From Thiodiazotropha sp040506195 (GTDB lineage Bacteria > Pseudomonadota > Gammaproteobacteria > Chromatiales > Chromatiaceae), in assembly GCA_040506195.1 (NCBI GenBank), contig JBEVXH010000004.1, positions 186,001 through 250,000 of the forward strand: 64,000 nucleotides of DNA. Reading direction: 5' to 3'. Each line of letters starts with the position of its first letter. Position 1 is the stretch's first letter. The notes beneath the pieces are model-generated. The model ran no database searches. It was not told the DNA's origin and worked only from the letters and a program-made list of their open reading frames with translations. The position numbers were made by a program, and so were the translations under genes. Shown piece by piece: positions 51,395-60,900 of this stretch.

Positions 51395-52417
51395 TTATCC
51401 GAGCATGGCAGCCAATCCACGGGTATCGTGATTGCTGTCGAGTACGATCTTCATGGTCATGGTCAAAGGCACCGAGAGAAACATACCCACCGGCCCCAGT
51501 ATCCATCCCCAGAAGACCAGGGAAATAAAGACGATCAGCGGCGACAACCCCAGACCTTTTCCCATGAATCGCGGTTCAATGACATTCCCCACCAGGCTGT
51601 TCACCACCAGGTATCCCACAGCCGTCCATAGACTCGCCTGTGCTCCGAACTGAATCAGTGCCAGCAGTACCGCCGGCACCGCGGCGATGATGGAGCCGAT
51701 ATTGGGTACATAGTTGAACAGAAACGCCAGTACTCCCCAGAGCACCGGATAATCGATATCCAATATCCACAACCAGAACCCGATCAAAATACCGGTCAAC
51801 ATGCTGGTCGAGGTCTTGATCACCATATATTGCTTGATACTGGACGTGATCGCCTCCACCCTGGCCAGTGATCGTTCGGGGCTTTCCGCGTGATTTTTCA
51901 ATTTTGCCTGGAATGCATTCGCCTCCAGCAGCATAAAGATCACGGTAATCAGGATCAGAAAGGCCTGGGTCAGTACATTGCCGAGGCCGCCCATCAACTT
52001 GCCAGCCATGGCCATTGCCTTCGCCGGATTGAAATAGGTCGTGATGGTCTGAACATTGAGTTCCACACCCAGAGTGGAGAGCCAGATAACAAAGTTGGTG
52101 CTTTGCAGCTTTAAACTCTCCTGGTACTTGGGCAGATTGTTGGTGAAGTCATCCAACGAACCGCCGACCAGCCAGGCCATCAGCACGCCTGTCACTATGA
52201 TCATACCGACGACCAGTATCATCGCCAGACCGCCGGGCACGCCTTTCCCCTTCAGATAGAACAGCGGTGGCGCAGAAATAACGGCGATAAATAGGGACAG
52301 CAGAAAAGGGATGAGTAATGTATCGGCCGCCTTCATACCCGCCACAACCACCACGAATGCAGCCATGGACAGCAGAAAACGGGATGTGGGCGATATTTGG
52401 AGTGGCTGCTCGTTCAC
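51395..52417 (-). CDS. AI-2E/PerM-family transporter
   Basis: A 340-residue integral membrane protein with about eight helices and the family landmarks FNYVPNIGSIIAAVPAVLLALIQFG and VIEPRFMGKGLGLSPLIVFISLVFWGWILG. Members export signals or ions (AI-2, Na+/H+); the substrate cannot be told. GTG start. Convergent with the HDOD gene, with a gap of only four bases. Confidence 0.9.
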   Translation of the reverse strand: MNEQPLQISPTSRFLLSMAAFVVVVAGMKAADTLLIPFLLSLFIAVISAPPLFYLKGKGVPGGLAMILVVGMIIVTGVLMAWLVGGSLDDFTNNLPKYQESLKLQSTNFVIWLSTLGVELNVQTITTYFNPAKAMAMAGKLMGGLGNVLTQAFLILITVIFMLLEANAFQAKLKNHAESPERSLARVEAITSSIKQYMVIKTSTSMLTGILIGFWLWILDIDYPVLWGVLAFLFNYVPNIGSIIAAVPAVLLALIQFGAQASLWTAVGYLVVNSLVGNVIEPRFMGKGLGLSPLIVFISLVFWGWILGPVGMFLSVPLTMTMKIVLDSNHDTRGLAAMLG

Positions 52418-52450
52418 TGCTTGATAGTAATATCAGGCGCTTGGGGAGTG

Positions 52451-52882
52451 CTACTTAAATTCAGGAAGTCGGCTGTTCAAATACCACTTTTCCTGCGCTT
52501 CATCGTAGCGCCACTCCTGCTGATCTGCGATCTCCTTTACGACCTGGCTCTCCTGAAGCACAAATTGAATAACCGCGGTCTGAACGGCGCGCTTATCGCC
52601 CAGCATGGTTGGCCCCTGGATCACCTCATAGCCGGTTACCCTGATATTCGCACGCCCAGGGGTTCTGTCCGTCGCAGCAGCATGTTCCGGATCTTGAAAC
52701 GTCGACACATGTTGTCCCGAACTCCAGCGTACGGTTGCCTCGTAGCTGCGTAATGTGTCTTGCAGCGTTTGCGCGCGTTTACGCTCCCCCAGGGTCTGGC
52801 ATGCCGCGAGCAGGCTTATCAAAGACATGATGATCAATAATTTAGTGACGACGGTTTTTCCTCCTGAAGGCGAAACGATCAA
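52451..52882 (-). CDS. Hypothetical lipoprotein
   Basis: About 143 residues with a lipobox LLAACQ behind a hydrophobic stretch (TKLLIIMSLISLLAAC). The mature protein is small and beta-rich (YEATVRWSSGQHV, YEVIQGPTM, EWRYDEAQEKWYLNSRLPEF); I do not know the family. The start is unsettled: TTG at 52882 is the only in-frame start with a full signal peptide, yet a strong AGGAGG lies downstream of it with no good start codon at proper spacing. Confidence 0.7.
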   Translation of the reverse strand: MIVSPSGGKTVVTKLLIIMSLISLLAACQTLGERKRAQTLQDTLRSYEATVRWSSGQHVSTFQDPEHAAATDRTPGRANIRVTGYEVIQGPTMLGDKRAVQTAVIQFVLQESQVVKEIADQQEWRYDEAQEKWYLNSRLPEFK

Positions 52883-52894
52883 GGCAATCGGCCG

Positions 52895-53503
52895 CTATAC
52901 CACCTTGGTAGGTATCACCCCTCGCTGTTCCAGCGCCTCTATCAACTCATGAACGCACTCCTTTACTGTCCGATCCTGAGTCTCTATGGTTATCTCAGGT
53001 TTATCCGGCACATCATAGGGCGCGGATATACCGGTGAAGTTCGGAATCTCGCCCGATCGCGCCTTTTTATAGAGACCTTTTACATCCCTCGATTCACACA
53101 CCTCCAGCGTACAGCTTACGTAAACCTCGATGAAGTCCCCGTGTGGAAACAACCCTCTGGCTCTCTCCCTGTCTTCACGAATGGGCGAGATAAAGGCTGT
53201 AAGGGCGATCACACCGGCATCCACGAACAGCTTTGCCATCTCCCCGATTCGACGGATGTTTTCACTCCTGTCCTCGGTACTGAATCCAAGATCGCGGCAC
53301 AAGCCGTGACGAATGTTGTCACCGTCAAGGACATAGGTGCGACACTCCCTTTGATGCAGCTCCTCCTCCAGCGCATGGGCCAGTGTTGACTTGCCGGATC
53401 CTGAGAGTCCCGTAAACCACAGCAACTTGGCCCGGTGCCTGTTCATCTTTTCACGCCGTTCACGTGTGACCGTCGCTTCATGCCAGACAATATTATTGTT
53501 CAT
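52895..53503 (-). CDS. cysC: Adenylylsulfate (APS) kinase
   Basis: Phosphorylates APS to PAPS, 202 residues from MNNNIVWHEATVTRERRE. Walker A GLSGSGKST, the APS-binding DGDNIRHGL, RRIGEMAKLF and FISPIREDRERAR, and the GLYKKARSGEIPNFTGISAPYD lid. In E. coli it accompanies cysDN; here it stands alone, so it may serve PAPS supply for sulfation or assimilation independently of sulfur oxidation. Confidence 0.95.
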   Translation of the reverse strand: MNNNIVWHEATVTRERREKMNRHRAKLLWFTGLSGSGKSTLAHALEEELHQRECRTYVLDGDNIRHGLCRDLGFSTEDRSENIRRIGEMAKLFVDAGVIALTAFISPIREDRERARGLFPHGDFIEVYVSCTLEVCESRDVKGLYKKARSGEIPNFTGISAPYDVPDKPEITIETQDRTVKECVHELIEALEQRGVIPTKVV

Positions 53504-53655
53504 CACGCTCAATCCACCACTCCAAGTCAATTGCCTACGCTACCTGAAAATTGGAAATCAGGCAAACGCCATACAAAATTCAAGCGAATTATCCACCCTC
53601 TCCAATGAAGAGGCTGTTAGAATGACGGGCTTTTGTAACTTAATGACATAGCACC

Positions 53656-54852
53656 ATGCCCCAGACAGATCGGGAACCACAACGGGAAGTGATTCTTGGC
53701 GATAGCAAGATAACCCTTTTGGGCACGGCCCACGTATCGCGCTCAAGCGCGGAAAAGGTCAAACAACTTCTTGAGACCGGCGACTACGATGCGGTGGCGG
53801 TAGAGCTGTGTCCAAGCCGTTACAATGCGCTGATCAATCCGGACGACCTGGCAAAGATGGATCTGCTGAAGGTCGTCAGGGAGAAAAGGGTGATGATGGT
53901 GATGGCGAATCTAGCCCTCGGCGCCTATCAGCAAAGGCTGGCTGACCAGTTCAACATCTCCCCCGGAGAGGAGCAGAGAGAAGCTATCCGCCTTGCCCGG
54001 GAATCCCATCGCGACCTGCTGCTGATCGACAGGGAGATCAGCACCACACTCAAGCGGGTGGCGGGTAATCTTTCATGGTGGAAGCGGTTTGCCCTCTTCA
54101 CCGGCATCCTCGGCACCATTCTATCCAAGGAGGAGGTCTCTGAAGAGGAGATCGAGCATCTGAAAGAGGGAGATATTCTCGAGACAACCTTCGCCGAATT
54201 CGCCGAAGACCGCCAAGACCTCTACCTACCGCTGATCGACGAACGCGACCGATATATGGCCGCCAGATTAATGCAGGAGGTCGCAAGCAAAGGACATGAA
54301 GATCTGTTGGTTGTTGTGGGCGCCGGTCATATGAACGGTATCGCCAACTACCTGCAACATCCTGCCGCCGCTCCTGATGAGCAGATCAGGCGGCTCGAAC
54401 AGGAACCCAAACCCAGTCGCTGGCCGAAACTGATTCCATGGATTATCGTGGTATTGATATTGAGCGGTTTTATTATCGGCTTTCAACGCAGCCCTTCATT
54501 GGGTTGGCAACTGGTGGTCGACTGGGTCCTGATAAACGGCGGCTTGTCCGCCCTGGGCGCTTTACTCGCCGCCGCCCATCCGTTGACCGTCTTCGCCGCT
54601 TTCTTCGCGGCACCCCTGACCTCACTGAATCCGACGATTGGCGCCGGCATGGTGGCCGCCGCCGCTGAGCTGTTTCTACGCAAACCGACAGTTGCCGATT
54701 TCGCGCGTCTGCGCAACGACACCACATCATTTCGCGGTTGGTGGAAAAACCGGGTCTCCCGAACCCTGTTGATTTTTCTTTTCAGTACCCTGGGTTCGGC
54801 GGTTGGCACCTATGTCGCCGGATTCAGGATTTTCGAACGCCTGGTTGATTGA
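53656..54852 (+). CDS. TraB/PrgY-family membrane protein
   Basis: 398 residues: an N-terminal TraB domain (about 15-235) with LLGTAHVSRSSAEKVKQLLE, AVAVELCPSRYNAL and VVGAGHMNGI (GTAH and GxGH are the family's His/Glu motifs), then four to five transmembrane helices (about 260-395). Relatives include the enterococcal pheromone-shutdown protein PrgY/TraB; a metalloprotease activity has been proposed for the family. Its role in proteobacteria is unclear. Standalone. Confidence 0.87.
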   Translation: MPQTDREPQREVILGDSKITLLGTAHVSRSSAEKVKQLLETGDYDAVAVELCPSRYNALINPDDLAKMDLLKVVREKRVMMVMANLALGAYQQRLADQFNISPGEEQREAIRLARESHRDLLLIDREISTTLKRVAGNLSWWKRFALFTGILGTILSKEEVSEEEIEHLKEGDILETTFAEFAEDRQDLYLPLIDERDRYMAARLMQEVASKGHEDLLVVVGAGHMNGIANYLQHPAAAPDEQIRRLEQEPKPSRWPKLIPWIIVVLILSGFIIGFQRSPSLGWQLVVDWVLINGGLSALGALLAAAHPLTVFAAFFAAPLTSLNPTIGAGMVAAAAELFLRKPTVADFARLRNDTTSFRGWWKNRVSRTLLIFLFSTLGSAVGTYVAGFRIFERLVD

Positions 54853-54862
54853 GCTGCCATCC

Positions 54863-56092
54863 TCAATCGACGGCTGCTTCGAGCGAGTTCATTACGTCAC
54901 TTATACGCTTAATCCTCTCTCGACGAATCGCATCGCCCAACAGCCTGCCCATCAGGGTAGGATCAAGGGTTGCCGATGACACCTCTGAAGCAGCCTGGTA
55001 GATGCGCATCAGATCATGCGCTTGAGGGTAGGGACGTTGCCGAAAACCCAGTCGTCCCTGGTAATCTGCCTGACACACCAGGATGTATTGTTGTAAGCGC
55101 TGCGGTTGGCGAAAGGCATCCAATCCAGCAAGCAGTTCCAGAACCGTTTTCGGCTTTAAATCATATAATCGGTGCAGATATCCATGGAATGTGGCGCAAC
55201 GGCAGGCCAGTTCGCGAAAACGGGTCGGCGCCTTAATACGACTGCAGATCCGTTGAATCGCCTTTACGCCACGAGCCTCATGGCCATAGTGACTTGGCAA
55301 TATCCGCTCTGGGGTGGTGGCCTTACCCAAATCGTGGGTAAGCGTGGCGAACCTGACTTCAGGGTCATCACTCAAGTCAACGGCGACCTGTAGCGCCAAC
55401 ATGGTATGTTCACCGCAATCCACCTCCGGATGCCAATGCTTCGGCTGGGGAACTCCCCACAGCGCATCGATTTCCGGGAACACCCGTTGCAACGCACCCA
55501 CCCCCCGCAAGGCCTCGAAAAAGGATCTGGGCCGCGACTCGCCAAGCGCCCCAGACAGCTCTTGCCAAACCCGCTCCGGAACCAGCTTGTCAAGTCTCCC
55601 GTCCATCACCATTTCAACCATCAGGGCCTCAGTCTCAGGCGCCACGGTAAAGCCGAAATCGGCATAGCGCGCCATGAAACGGGCGACGCGCAGAATGCGG
55701 ATGGGATCATCGACAAAGGCATCGGAGATATGACGAAGCAGGCGCCTTTGCAGATCCTCACAGCCACCGAAAGGATCGATCAGCCGTCCCTGCTCATCCT
55801 CTGCAATGGCATTGATGGTGAGGTCACGCCGGGCAAGGTCCTGCTCAAGGGTAACCGGACCATCGTCGGCAAAGTCGCCTTTGACGCCATCCGCTGATCG
55901 TCGACCGCGGGCAAGCGCATACTCCTCATGTGTTTCGGGATGGAGAAAAACCGGAAAATGGCTGCCGACCTGCTGAAATCCCCAGGCCAACATGGTATCG
56001 GGATCAGCACCTACAACGACAAAATCACGCTCCTTGACCGGCCTGCCCATGAGCCTGTCTCTGACGGCCCCGCCTACCAGATAGGTCTGCAT
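54863..56092 (-). CDS. cca: Multifunctional CCA-adding enzyme
   Basis: tRNA nucleotidyltransferase, 409 residues. Head domain GGAVRDRLMGRPVKERDFVVVG with the two carboxylates in ERDF and the DARRDLTINAIA-type motif (DLARRDLTINAIAED); neck and body with RILRVARFMARY. A C-terminal HD phosphohydrolase domain is present (HTMLALQVAVDL, LTHDLGKATTP), as in the E. coli-type enzyme. Its ATG overlaps the preceding DUF4124 gene's stop by one base (TGATG). Confidence 0.95.
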   Translation of the reverse strand: MQTYLVGGAVRDRLMGRPVKERDFVVVGADPDTMLAWGFQQVGSHFPVFLHPETHEEYALARGRRSADGVKGDFADDGPVTLEQDLARRDLTINAIAEDEQGRLIDPFGGCEDLQRRLLRHISDAFVDDPIRILRVARFMARYADFGFTVAPETEALMVEMVMDGRLDKLVPERVWQELSGALGESRPRSFFEALRGVGALQRVFPEIDALWGVPQPKHWHPEVDCGEHTMLALQVAVDLSDDPEVRFATLTHDLGKATTPERILPSHYGHEARGVKAIQRICSRIKAPTRFRELACRCATFHGYLHRLYDLKPKTVLELLAGLDAFRQPQRLQQYILVCQADYQGRLGFRQRPYPQAHDLMRIYQAASEVSSATLDPTLMGRLLGDAIRRERIKRISDVMNSLEAAVD

Positions 56093-56562
56093 CAGTAGCC
56101 GCGGATTTCCTTGAAATTTTTTCGTGCGGCCTCGACTTTATCCTCCGCCTCTTTGATGCGGTCGAAATACTCGGGTTTGATGCGGCTTCTTCCACCGCTC
56201 AAATACTGTCGATCATCATCACCAAACTCCTTGGTCCGTTTCAGATCGGCTTCAGCATCTTCCAGCTCCTCGCGCGCCTTGGATAACCGCTCTTCTCGAG
56301 AAGCCTTCTTCTCCAGACGTTTTGCCCTGGCCTCTTCCATTGCCTTGCGGATGGCTGCATTGCGCTCCTCTGTATCGAGTCTCGATGCCTCGGAGGGACC
56401 CGGCTGTATTTCGATCTTCTCCACCTTACTGTCTGTCTTCTGCGGTGTATCGGTATAGGTCACATTACCCTCGGCATCCACAGACCGGTAGACATCTCCC
56501 GCTTGCAGCAGGCCCGGCAAGGCCGCTATCAACGATGCCAGAACTGTTATTCGTATATCCAT
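56092..56562 (-). CDS. Periplasmic DUF4124 protein
   Basis: 156 residues: signal peptide (ITVLASLIAALPGLLQA), DUF4124 module (GDVYRSVDAEGNVTYTDTPQ) and a long charged helix (KAMEEARAKRLEKKASREERLSKAREELEDAEADLK) ending with YLSGGRSRIKPEYFDRIKEAEDKVE. Translationally coupled to cca, although no functional link is known. Third DUF4124 gene in the window. Confidence 0.82.
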   Translation of the reverse strand: MDIRITVLASLIAALPGLLQAGDVYRSVDAEGNVTYTDTPQKTDSKVEKIEIQPGPSEASRLDTEERNAAIRKAMEEARAKRLEKKASREERLSKAREELEDAEADLKRTKEFGDDDRQYLSGGRSRIKPEYFDRIKEAEDKVEAARKNFKEIRGY

Positions 56563-56990
56563 GCTAATCCTCGACTTCGCGGTTGATAACCTGTCTCATG
56601 CCTGAGTGTGGACTACACACACTGCAGGCACCATGATTTTGAGCAACCACTGCCCGCGTTTGACCTGTACGTTAAGAGGCCCGTACTCAGTTAGACAACA
56701 ATCTTTCGCTTCATTCATGAATCATTGAGTTCGGTCATGGCTATCATAGGGTCTTCCCGTGATTGCTCACAAGAGATAACTTCAGCAACAACCGACAAGT
56801 TACTGCTGTCATTTCCCCCGCGATTGGCCTACAGTCTCTCGAGACGGCCACAGTATCCTTCGCAAGACTGTGTAAATCCAGGAAGAAAACGACTGGTTTG
56901 TGCTTGTTATCGCTACATACTGGACTCTAAATTGATAGATTAGAGATCCAGGGGTTCCATATCTGAAAATGCCGAGGGGAGACATTAGAT
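56563..56990 (+). other. 428-base gene-free region upstream of the PilZ gene
   Basis: No open frame with recognisable protein, no tRNA, no strong inverted repeat. Promoters for the leftward DUF4124-cca unit and the rightward PilZ gene must lie here, but I could not identify convincing boxes. A GGGGAGA ribosome site precedes the PilZ start. Confidence 0.4.
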
Positions 56991-57314
56991 ATGAATGACT
57001 TTATCGAAAAGCGCGACTTTTATCGGATGGCGGTGGATGGCGAGGTCCGATACCGTATCGAAGACGAGAGTCAGGTCTCCACCGGCAAGGTAAAGAATCT
57101 CAGCAATTCAGGCCTGCTGATGAGCTCCGACAGGGAGATGGCACCCGGTACCAAGATAACCATTGCCATCATACCGGGTCATTCCATCACACCCCCCCTG
57201 CTGGCGGATGCAAAGGTAATTCGCAGCGATTCCGCCGAAAGCGATCAATTCAATATCGCCTGCAGTATCGACCGCATCCTGACGGAGAGCGACACAGGCC
57301 CCGATTTTCCCTGA
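56991..57314 (+). CDS. PilZ-domain cyclic di-GMP receptor
   Basis: A 107-residue single PilZ domain. The ligand motifs are present: an RxxxR-like stretch at the start (EKRDFYRMAVDGEVRYRI) and the NxSxxG motif in NLSNSGLLMSS. It should bind c-di-GMP made by enzymes such as the two cyclases in this window and pass the signal to an unknown partner. Confidence 0.85.
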   Translation: MNDFIEKRDFYRMAVDGEVRYRIEDESQVSTGKVKNLSNSGLLMSSDREMAPGTKITIAIIPGHSITPPLLADAKVIRSDSAESDQFNIACSIDRILTESDTGPDFP

Positions 57315-57315
57315 T

Positions 57316-57786
57316 TCAGTTTTTGTACTTCTTGTGGCAGGCCTTGCAGGCTTTGCCTATCGTCTCCAAGGCCTTGCCAAGGGACGCCTTATCACCATTG
57401 ACCGCAGTTTCACTCAAACTCCTGGCCGCCTCCGCCAGTTTCTGGTACTTGGCTTCGAAGTCATCGAATTCCATCCAGATTTCCGGCAGCGCATCACTCT
57501 CCTCAGATTCTGAGTCCTCGGGAAAGCCTGCCAACAGATTCAGCCCGGAGGCACTTGCCAGGTCTTTTGCATGATGGGCAAACACCTTTTGGTCGTACGG
57601 AATCTTGCCTTTCATCATGTTGGACATCGCCTTCATATTCCAGCCGAAGACATTCATCACGCCCTGGCGGTATTCCACCGCCCTCTCTATATCATCGGCC
57701 CAGGCTATCGGTGATGCGCATATCAACGATGACGTCAGGGTCAAGGAAAGCATACTCCCGGTGAAACTTTTGTTTTTCCACTTCAT
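57316..57786 (-). CDS. Class II cytochrome c (c'/c556-like)
   Basis: 156-residue exported haem protein: signal peptide (SMLSLTLTSSLICASPIAWA), four-helix body (VEYRQGVMNVFGWNMKAMSNMMKGK) and the C-terminal CKACHKKYKN haem-binding site. The Met/Trp-containing first helix fits the c556 or c' subgroup; the axial ligand cannot be settled from sequence. A GGGGGA ribosome site precedes the ATG at 57786; a longer upstream frame is ignored. Convergent with the PilZ gene, almost abutting it. Confidence 0.88.
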   Translation of the reverse strand: MKWKNKSFTGSMLSLTLTSSLICASPIAWADDIERAVEYRQGVMNVFGWNMKAMSNMMKGKIPYDQKVFAHHAKDLASASGLNLLAGFPEDSESEESDALPEIWMEFDDFEAKYQKLAEAARSLSETAVNGDKASLGKALETIGKACKACHKKYKN

Positions 57787-57921
57787 CGAAAATCCCCCAT
57801 GAATCGGCATGATGATGTATTGATAAATTCTATAATTGTAAACTGAAGGGCCATTCTTTTTTAGGCTACAATAGTCGATCTGATTGTTACCTCGCCACAC
57901 GCCTCCTGACCCTAGACCGAT

Positions 57922-60900
57922 ATGCAGCCATCGCCACGAATACGTGAGATTCCTTACAACTATACGTCTTTCTCTGACCGGGAGATCGTCATCCGGTTCC
58001 TTAGCAAACCCATGTGGGAACTGATCGAGGAGCTACGGGGAACTCGCCGCACCGGACGCTCTGCAAGGATGCTGTTCGAAGTACTTGGCGATATGTGGGT
58101 TATCAGCCGCAATCCCTACCTCCAGGATGACCTGCTCGACAATGAATCACGTCGAGAGGCCCTGATCGGGGCGCTGAAACATCGCCTTGATCAATTCGAA
58201 AACCGTGCCAACGGCAATCAGAAGGCCTTGACCCTGTTGCGAGCGGCACGGGAAGCCGTGAACAGTTTCGACCGGCGTTTTGACGAACTGATAGCGTTGC
58301 GCCGCCGCAGCAAGACCAATCTCATCGGTTTGACCCGGCCAGACAACGTGGATTTCAGCGGATTCGCCCGTGTCTGCCATGCCACGGACGCAACCGACTG
58401 GCGGGTGGAGATACCCTTCGTTGTGATCACCCCCGACTCCGAGCAGGAGATCGCCCCCATCGTCAAGGCATGCATCGACTCCGGATTGACGCTGATCCCC
58501 CGTGGCGGAGGTACGGGGTACACCGGCAGCGCCGTACCTCTCGATCCCCATAGCGCCGTTATCAATACCGAAAAACTCGATTTCATCGAAATGATCGAGT
58601 ATCGCGCATTGCCCGGTGTCGATGACAAGATCCCGACCATCCGTGTCGGCGCCGGTGTGGTTACACGCCGTGTATCCGAGATGGCGGAGGCAAACGGTCT
58701 CGCCTTCGCGGTCGATCCCACTTCCCAGGATGCCTCGACCATCGGCGGTAATATCGCCATGAACGCAGGTGGAAAAAAGGCGGTGCTCTGGGGTACTACC
58801 CTCGATAATCTCGCCAGCTGGCGCATGGTGATGCCCAGTGGCGAGTGGCTCGAGATCGAACGCCTCAACCATAATCTTGGCAAGATCCACGAACAGGAGG
58901 ATGTACGGTTCCGGCTTACCCGCTATCAAAGCGGCAACAATACCCCGGAAGCCGAACCAAAGATCCTCAGCATGCCGGGAAGCGCCTTCCGCAAGGCGGG
59001 TCTCGGTAAAGATGTCACCGATAAATTCCTAGCCGGGCTTCCCGGTGTCCAGAAAGAGGGCTGCGACGGCCTGATCACCTCGGCACGTTTTATCCTGCAC
59101 CGGATGCCGCAACAGGTACGCACCCTGTGCATGGAGTTTTTCGGCAGCGACATCGGTAAGGCAGTCCCTGCCATCATCGAGATCAAACGCTATCTCGACA
59201 GGCACGATGAGGTTCAACTGGTCGGCCTGGAACATCTGGATGAACGCTACTTGAAAGCAGTCAAATACTCCACCAAGGCACCCCGCCATGAGCATCCGAA
59301 AATGGTGCTGTTGGCCGATATTGCCAGTGACAATGAAGAGAGGCTGGAGCACGCGGCCGCAGAGGTCATGCGCATGACAGAAGCCCGGGAAGGGGAGGCC
59401 TTTGTCGCCAGCAGTCCGGAGGCGCGCCGCAATTTCTGGCTCGACCGCGCCCGCACGGCAGCGATTTCAGCCCATACCAACGCCTTCAAGATCAACGAGG
59501 ATGTGGTCATTCCACTCGACAAGCTGGCTGACTACAGCCGCGGTATCGAACGGATCAACATCGAGGAGTCGATCAAGAACAAGATTCGAATCGCCGAGGA
59601 GGTTATTGCCTATCTCGCCGGTGACCACTCAATGCGCAAACCGGATGACGATTTTGAGACGAGTGACGAAAACCGCTCCATCCGACAGGCAAAGCTCGAT
59701 CTGGCGCGGGAGGCTGTGACACAGGCCCGCCAACGCTGGCACTCGCTGCTCACTCAGCTCGACGCCCCCGCCGACGCCCATGACGCACTCTTCGACGAGG
59801 CTGTTCAGCGCACTGTCCAACCCGGTGACCGATTGCTAGACCTGCTGCTCAGGCGCGACCTGGTCGTCTCTTACCGCAACGAAATCGCCACCCGCCTGGA
59901 TGAGATATTCTCCGGGCAGGAGGTACGCCGAATCCGCCGGGCGATGCGTGATATCCACTCCCGTCTGCGAGATTCCCGCCTGTTCGTCGCCCTGCACATG
60001 CATGCCGGCGATGGCAATGTGCATACCAACATACCTGTCCACTCAGACAACTATGCCATGCTGCAGCAGGCAGACCGCATTGTTGACCGCATAATGGATC
60101 TGGCGATTTCTCTCGGTGGGGCGATTTCGGGAGAGCATGGCATCGGCCTCACCAAACTTCAATACCTGGAAGCGGATAAACTCACCGCTTTCGCTGAATA
60201 CAAACATGAGGTCGACCCCCAGGGCCGGTTCAATCGCGGCAAGTTGATCGAGGGCGCCGATCTGGAGATGGCCTATACGCCCTCGCTGCGCCTGCTGGAA
60301 CAGGAGGCCATCATCCTCGAAGAGAGTGAATTGGGCACGCTCAACGACGAGATTAAGCACTGTTTGCGCTGCGGCAAGTGCAAGCCGGTCTGTATGACTC
60401 ACATACCCCGCGCCAATCTGCTCTATTCACCCCGTAACAAGATCCTCGCCACCGGTCTGATCGTGGAGGCCTTTCTCTACGAAGAGCAGACCCGTCGCGG
60501 TATCTCCATGCAACACTTCGCTGAGATGAACGATGTCGCAGACCACTGCACGGTCTGTCACAAATGCGAAAACCCCTGCCCGGTAAATATCGATTTCGGT
60601 GAGGTGACGACGAGGATGCGAAAAATCCTCGTCGACCGGGGTAAAAAGCGCAGAAGCCTCGGTACGGCCGCCGCATTGACCTTCCTCAACATCACTCACC
60701 CCGCCGCCATCCGCTGGCTGCGCAAGGGATTGGCGGAGTGGGGCTTCAAAGGACTCAATCTCGGCTACATCCTGGCTGGCAAGGCCGGTATGCGCAAGCC
60801 CAAAAACCAACCACCCAAAGCCACCACAGGAACACCAAAGCCCCAGGCAATGGTGGTGGAGATGGTGCAAAAACCGATACGGGTCGAACCGCCCAAACTG